DNA of 17,419 nt. Origin: an uncultured Collinsella sp. (lineage in GTDB: Bacteria; Actinomycetota; Coriobacteriia; Coriobacteriales; Coriobacteriaceae). Shown piece by piece: positions 15,852 to 17,419 of the stretch. The stretch lies in NCBI GenBank assembly GCA_902467875.1, contig CABQWP010000048.1, positions 1 to 17,419 of the forward strand. Reading direction: 5' to 3'. A model generated the notes under the pieces. The model had not been told where the DNA came from, did no database searches, and saw nothing but the letters and a program-made list of their open reading frames with translations. The first letter of the stretch is position 1, and each line of letters opens with the position of its first letter. The translations under genes were made by a program, and so were the position numbers.

Positions 15852-17252
15852 GTGTGCGCGATAATTCATTTTGGAACTGACGGTTGGCGCGCTCGCGTCG
15901 ATGAGGACTTCACTGCCGATAACGTTGCCCGTATCGCCGATGCCGTCGGCGAGTTGTGGCAAAAGACCAATCCGGGCAAAACGGTATATATAGGGTTCGA
16001 CACCCGGCCCCTGGCGCGCGAGTTCGCTGAGCTTGCGGCGGGCGTGCTAGCGGCGCACGGGCTAGACGCCGTGCTCGCTTCGCGATCTGTCCCGACCCCT
16101 GCCCTTACGTGGGCGGCGGCTTATGACGGTGAGGCGTGCGGCGCGCTCATGGTGACGGGGTCCCATCATCCGCAGGGCTATCTGTGCCTCAAGATTCGCA
16201 TGGGTGACGGCTCGACCGCCAACCAGGATGTCATCGAAGAGCTCGAAGAGACCATGGCTCCCGAGCCAATGGGGATCGAGGGGCAATATCGCACCGCGGA
16301 TATCATTCCTGACTATATGCAGGCGGTGGCATCGTTTGTCGATGCCGAAGCCATCCGCGCCGCGCACCTGCGCGTGGTTGTCGATCCCATGGGCGGCGCA
16401 GCCCAGGGCTATCTAGCCGACTTGCTGCGCGAGCTTGGCGTTGAGGTGCACGAGATTCACGCCGGGCAGGCGTCTGACCAAGAAGATATCTGCCCCGACC
16501 CCGTTGAACCGTGGGTGGACGCTTGCGAGCGCACGGTTATCGAGGACGGAGCTTGCGCTGGCCTGGTGACCGACGGCGACGCCGACCGTATCGGCGCGGT
16601 TGACGAGCGCGGCAGATATATACATCCGCATCAGATCATGGCGCTCGTTTTGGGCGACTTGGTTCAATTTCGTAATTTGGAGGGGCGCGTCGTCGTCAAT
16701 CTTTCATGCTCGACGCTCGTGCGTCGCATTGCCGAGGCGCTTGACTGCCGCGTGACCGTCAAGCCAGTCGGTTTCAAATATATAGCGGCAGAGATGAAGA
16801 AGGGCGGCGTCCTCATGGGCGGCGAAGAAGCCGGTGGTATCGGCATCGCCGCGCATATGCCCGAGCGCGATGGAATCCTCGCCTGTCTGATTCTGTGTGA
16901 GCTTATGGCTAAGACGGACGCGCCTTTGGGCGTTCTGGTCGACCAACTCGAGGACAGTTTTGGTAAGACGAGTTACGGTCGACGGGATTTGCGCCTTGAG
17001 GCCGAAGATGCCGAAACGTTACGAACCCTGCTGCCGGGCGTAAACCCCAAGTCGATTTGTGGCAAGGTGCCGCAAAACGTTAGTCATATGGATGGCTTGC
17101 GTTTGGCATTCGAGGATGACACGTGGCTGCTGGTCCGTCCTAGCGGGACCGAACCAGTGGTGCGCGTCTACGCCGAGGGGTTCTCGGTGGAAGAACGTGA
17201 TGAGTTGCTCGATGCTGGCTGTGCTTTAGCTAGGGGGACGTATCCGCTTTAA
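15852..17252 (+). CDS. Alpha-D-phosphohexomutase (phosphoglucomutase/phosphomannomutase family)
   Basis: Interconverts sugar 1- and 6-phosphates through a phosphoserine enzyme; 466 residues in four domains. Landmarks from the chosen start: IHFGTDGWRA (5-14), the phosphoserine loop TGSHHP (Ser104; usual form TASHNP), the magnesium loop TDGDADRIG (240-248), the sugar-specificity loop GGEEAGGIG (323-331; usually GEESG/H), and RPSGTEPVVRVYAE (429-442) binding phosphate. The GTG at 15852 is taken as start: GAGGTG (15839-15844) is seven bases upstream, and the conserved domain begins at residue 5. The frame runs back to 15768 but adds 28 unlike residues. All three Tyr-Ile pairs use TAT-ATA codons. 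The upstream gap (15728-15851) holds the small palindromes CATTTG-CC-CAAATG (15750-15763) and GGTATACC (15804-15811) and no clear promoter. Whether glucose, mannose or glucosamine phosphate is the substrate is open. Confidence 0.9.
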   Translation: MCAIIHFGTDGWRARVDEDFTADNVARIADAVGELWQKTNPGKTVYIGFDTRPLAREFAELAAGVLAAHGLDAVLASRSVPTPALTWAAAYDGEACGALMVTGSHHPQGYLCLKIRMGDGSTANQDVIEELEETMAPEPMGIEGQYRTADIIPDYMQAVASFVDAEAIRAAHLRVVVDPMGGAAQGYLADLLRELGVEVHEIHAGQASDQEDICPDPVEPWVDACERTVIEDGACAGLVTDGDADRIGAVDERGRYIHPHQIMALVLGDLVQFRNLEGRVVVNLSCSTLVRRIAEALDCRVTVKPVGFKYIAAEMKKGGVLMGGEEAGGIGIAAHMPERDGILACLILCELMAKTDAPLGVLVDQLEDSFGKTSYGRRDLRLEAEDAETLRTLLPGVNPKSICGKVPQNVSHMDGLRLAFEDDTWLLVRPSGTEPVVRVYAEGFSVEERDELLDAGCALARGTYPL

Positions 17253-17419
17253 CCATGAGACTGCCTTATATAAAGAGATGCTCGGCGAGCGGTAGGTAAC
17301 GGCTGGCAAACGTTAGTCGGATTCCAAACTGTGTAGGAAATGTGTACGACCAGATTCCCGCCCCCGGGGCCCCTCCGGTCTGGCAATATATCTCCTTGCC
17401 GCGCGGCCCGGTGGAACCG
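17253..17419. other. Non-coding tail at the window edge
   Basis: No gene, tRNA or family-like frame is seen. It contains TTATATAAA (17266-17274), the direct repeat TGTGTA at 17330-17335 and 17341-17346 (11-base period), a GC block with CCCCGGGG (17362-17369) flanked by CCAGA and TCTGG (17350-17383), and AATATAT (17385-17391). It may be the upstream region of a gene beyond the window. Confidence 0.5.

Noticed and set aside
17330..17419. Possible structured RNA (SRP RNA or tRNA) at the 3' edge
   Set aside because: The GC block and CCAGA/TCTGG arms do not show the conserved SRP loop or a tRNA cloverleaf with TTC loop; the window ends before more can be judged.

Overview
The window is a GC-rich, mostly co-oriented housekeeping segment that looks like a Gram-positive actinobacterium of the class Coriobacteriia, most probably Collinsella or a close relative. 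This placement is inferred from gene order, protein style and codon use; no search was run. Every gene reads on the + strand except pepT. No CRISPR array, tRNA, rRNA, insertion sequence or phage gene was seen.

Layout: 1-537 is the 3' part of an L-threonylcarbamoyladenylate synthase gene (tsaC/sua5), followed 13 bases later by glycerol kinase (glpK) and then uracil phosphoribosyltransferase (upp). A promoter-like element near 3056-3083 precedes a complete F1Fo ATP synthase operon, atpI-like-B-E-F-H-A-G-D-C (3145-10028), with very tight or overlapping gene junctions. A strong hairpin with a T-run (10065-10103) follows atpC and abuts the Shine-Dalgarno of murA. An LCP-family cell-wall ligase follows murA, so energy and envelope genes sit in one transcriptional neighbourhood. 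The LCP gene is followed by two hairpins, a patch of degenerate REP-like repeats and the terminator of the convergent pepT gene.

A second group starts at a divergent promoter region between pepT (-) and a DtxR/MntR-type metalloregulator (+). This region holds a perfect 9+9 bp palindrome that is a good operator candidate. The regulator is followed by a zinc-type homocysteine S-methyltransferase, a terminator, and an alpha-D-phosphohexomutase with an unusual catalytic-serine loop. The last 167 bases carry no recognisable gene.

No new defence or mobile system was found. The points most worth a second look are: the regulator, palindrome and methyltransferase unit with its mixed metal-ligand signature; the atpC-murA junction; the signal-peptide-like start of the ATP synthase b subunit; a glycerol kinase lacking both textbook regulatory loops; the phosphohexomutase loop; and the REP-like repeats.
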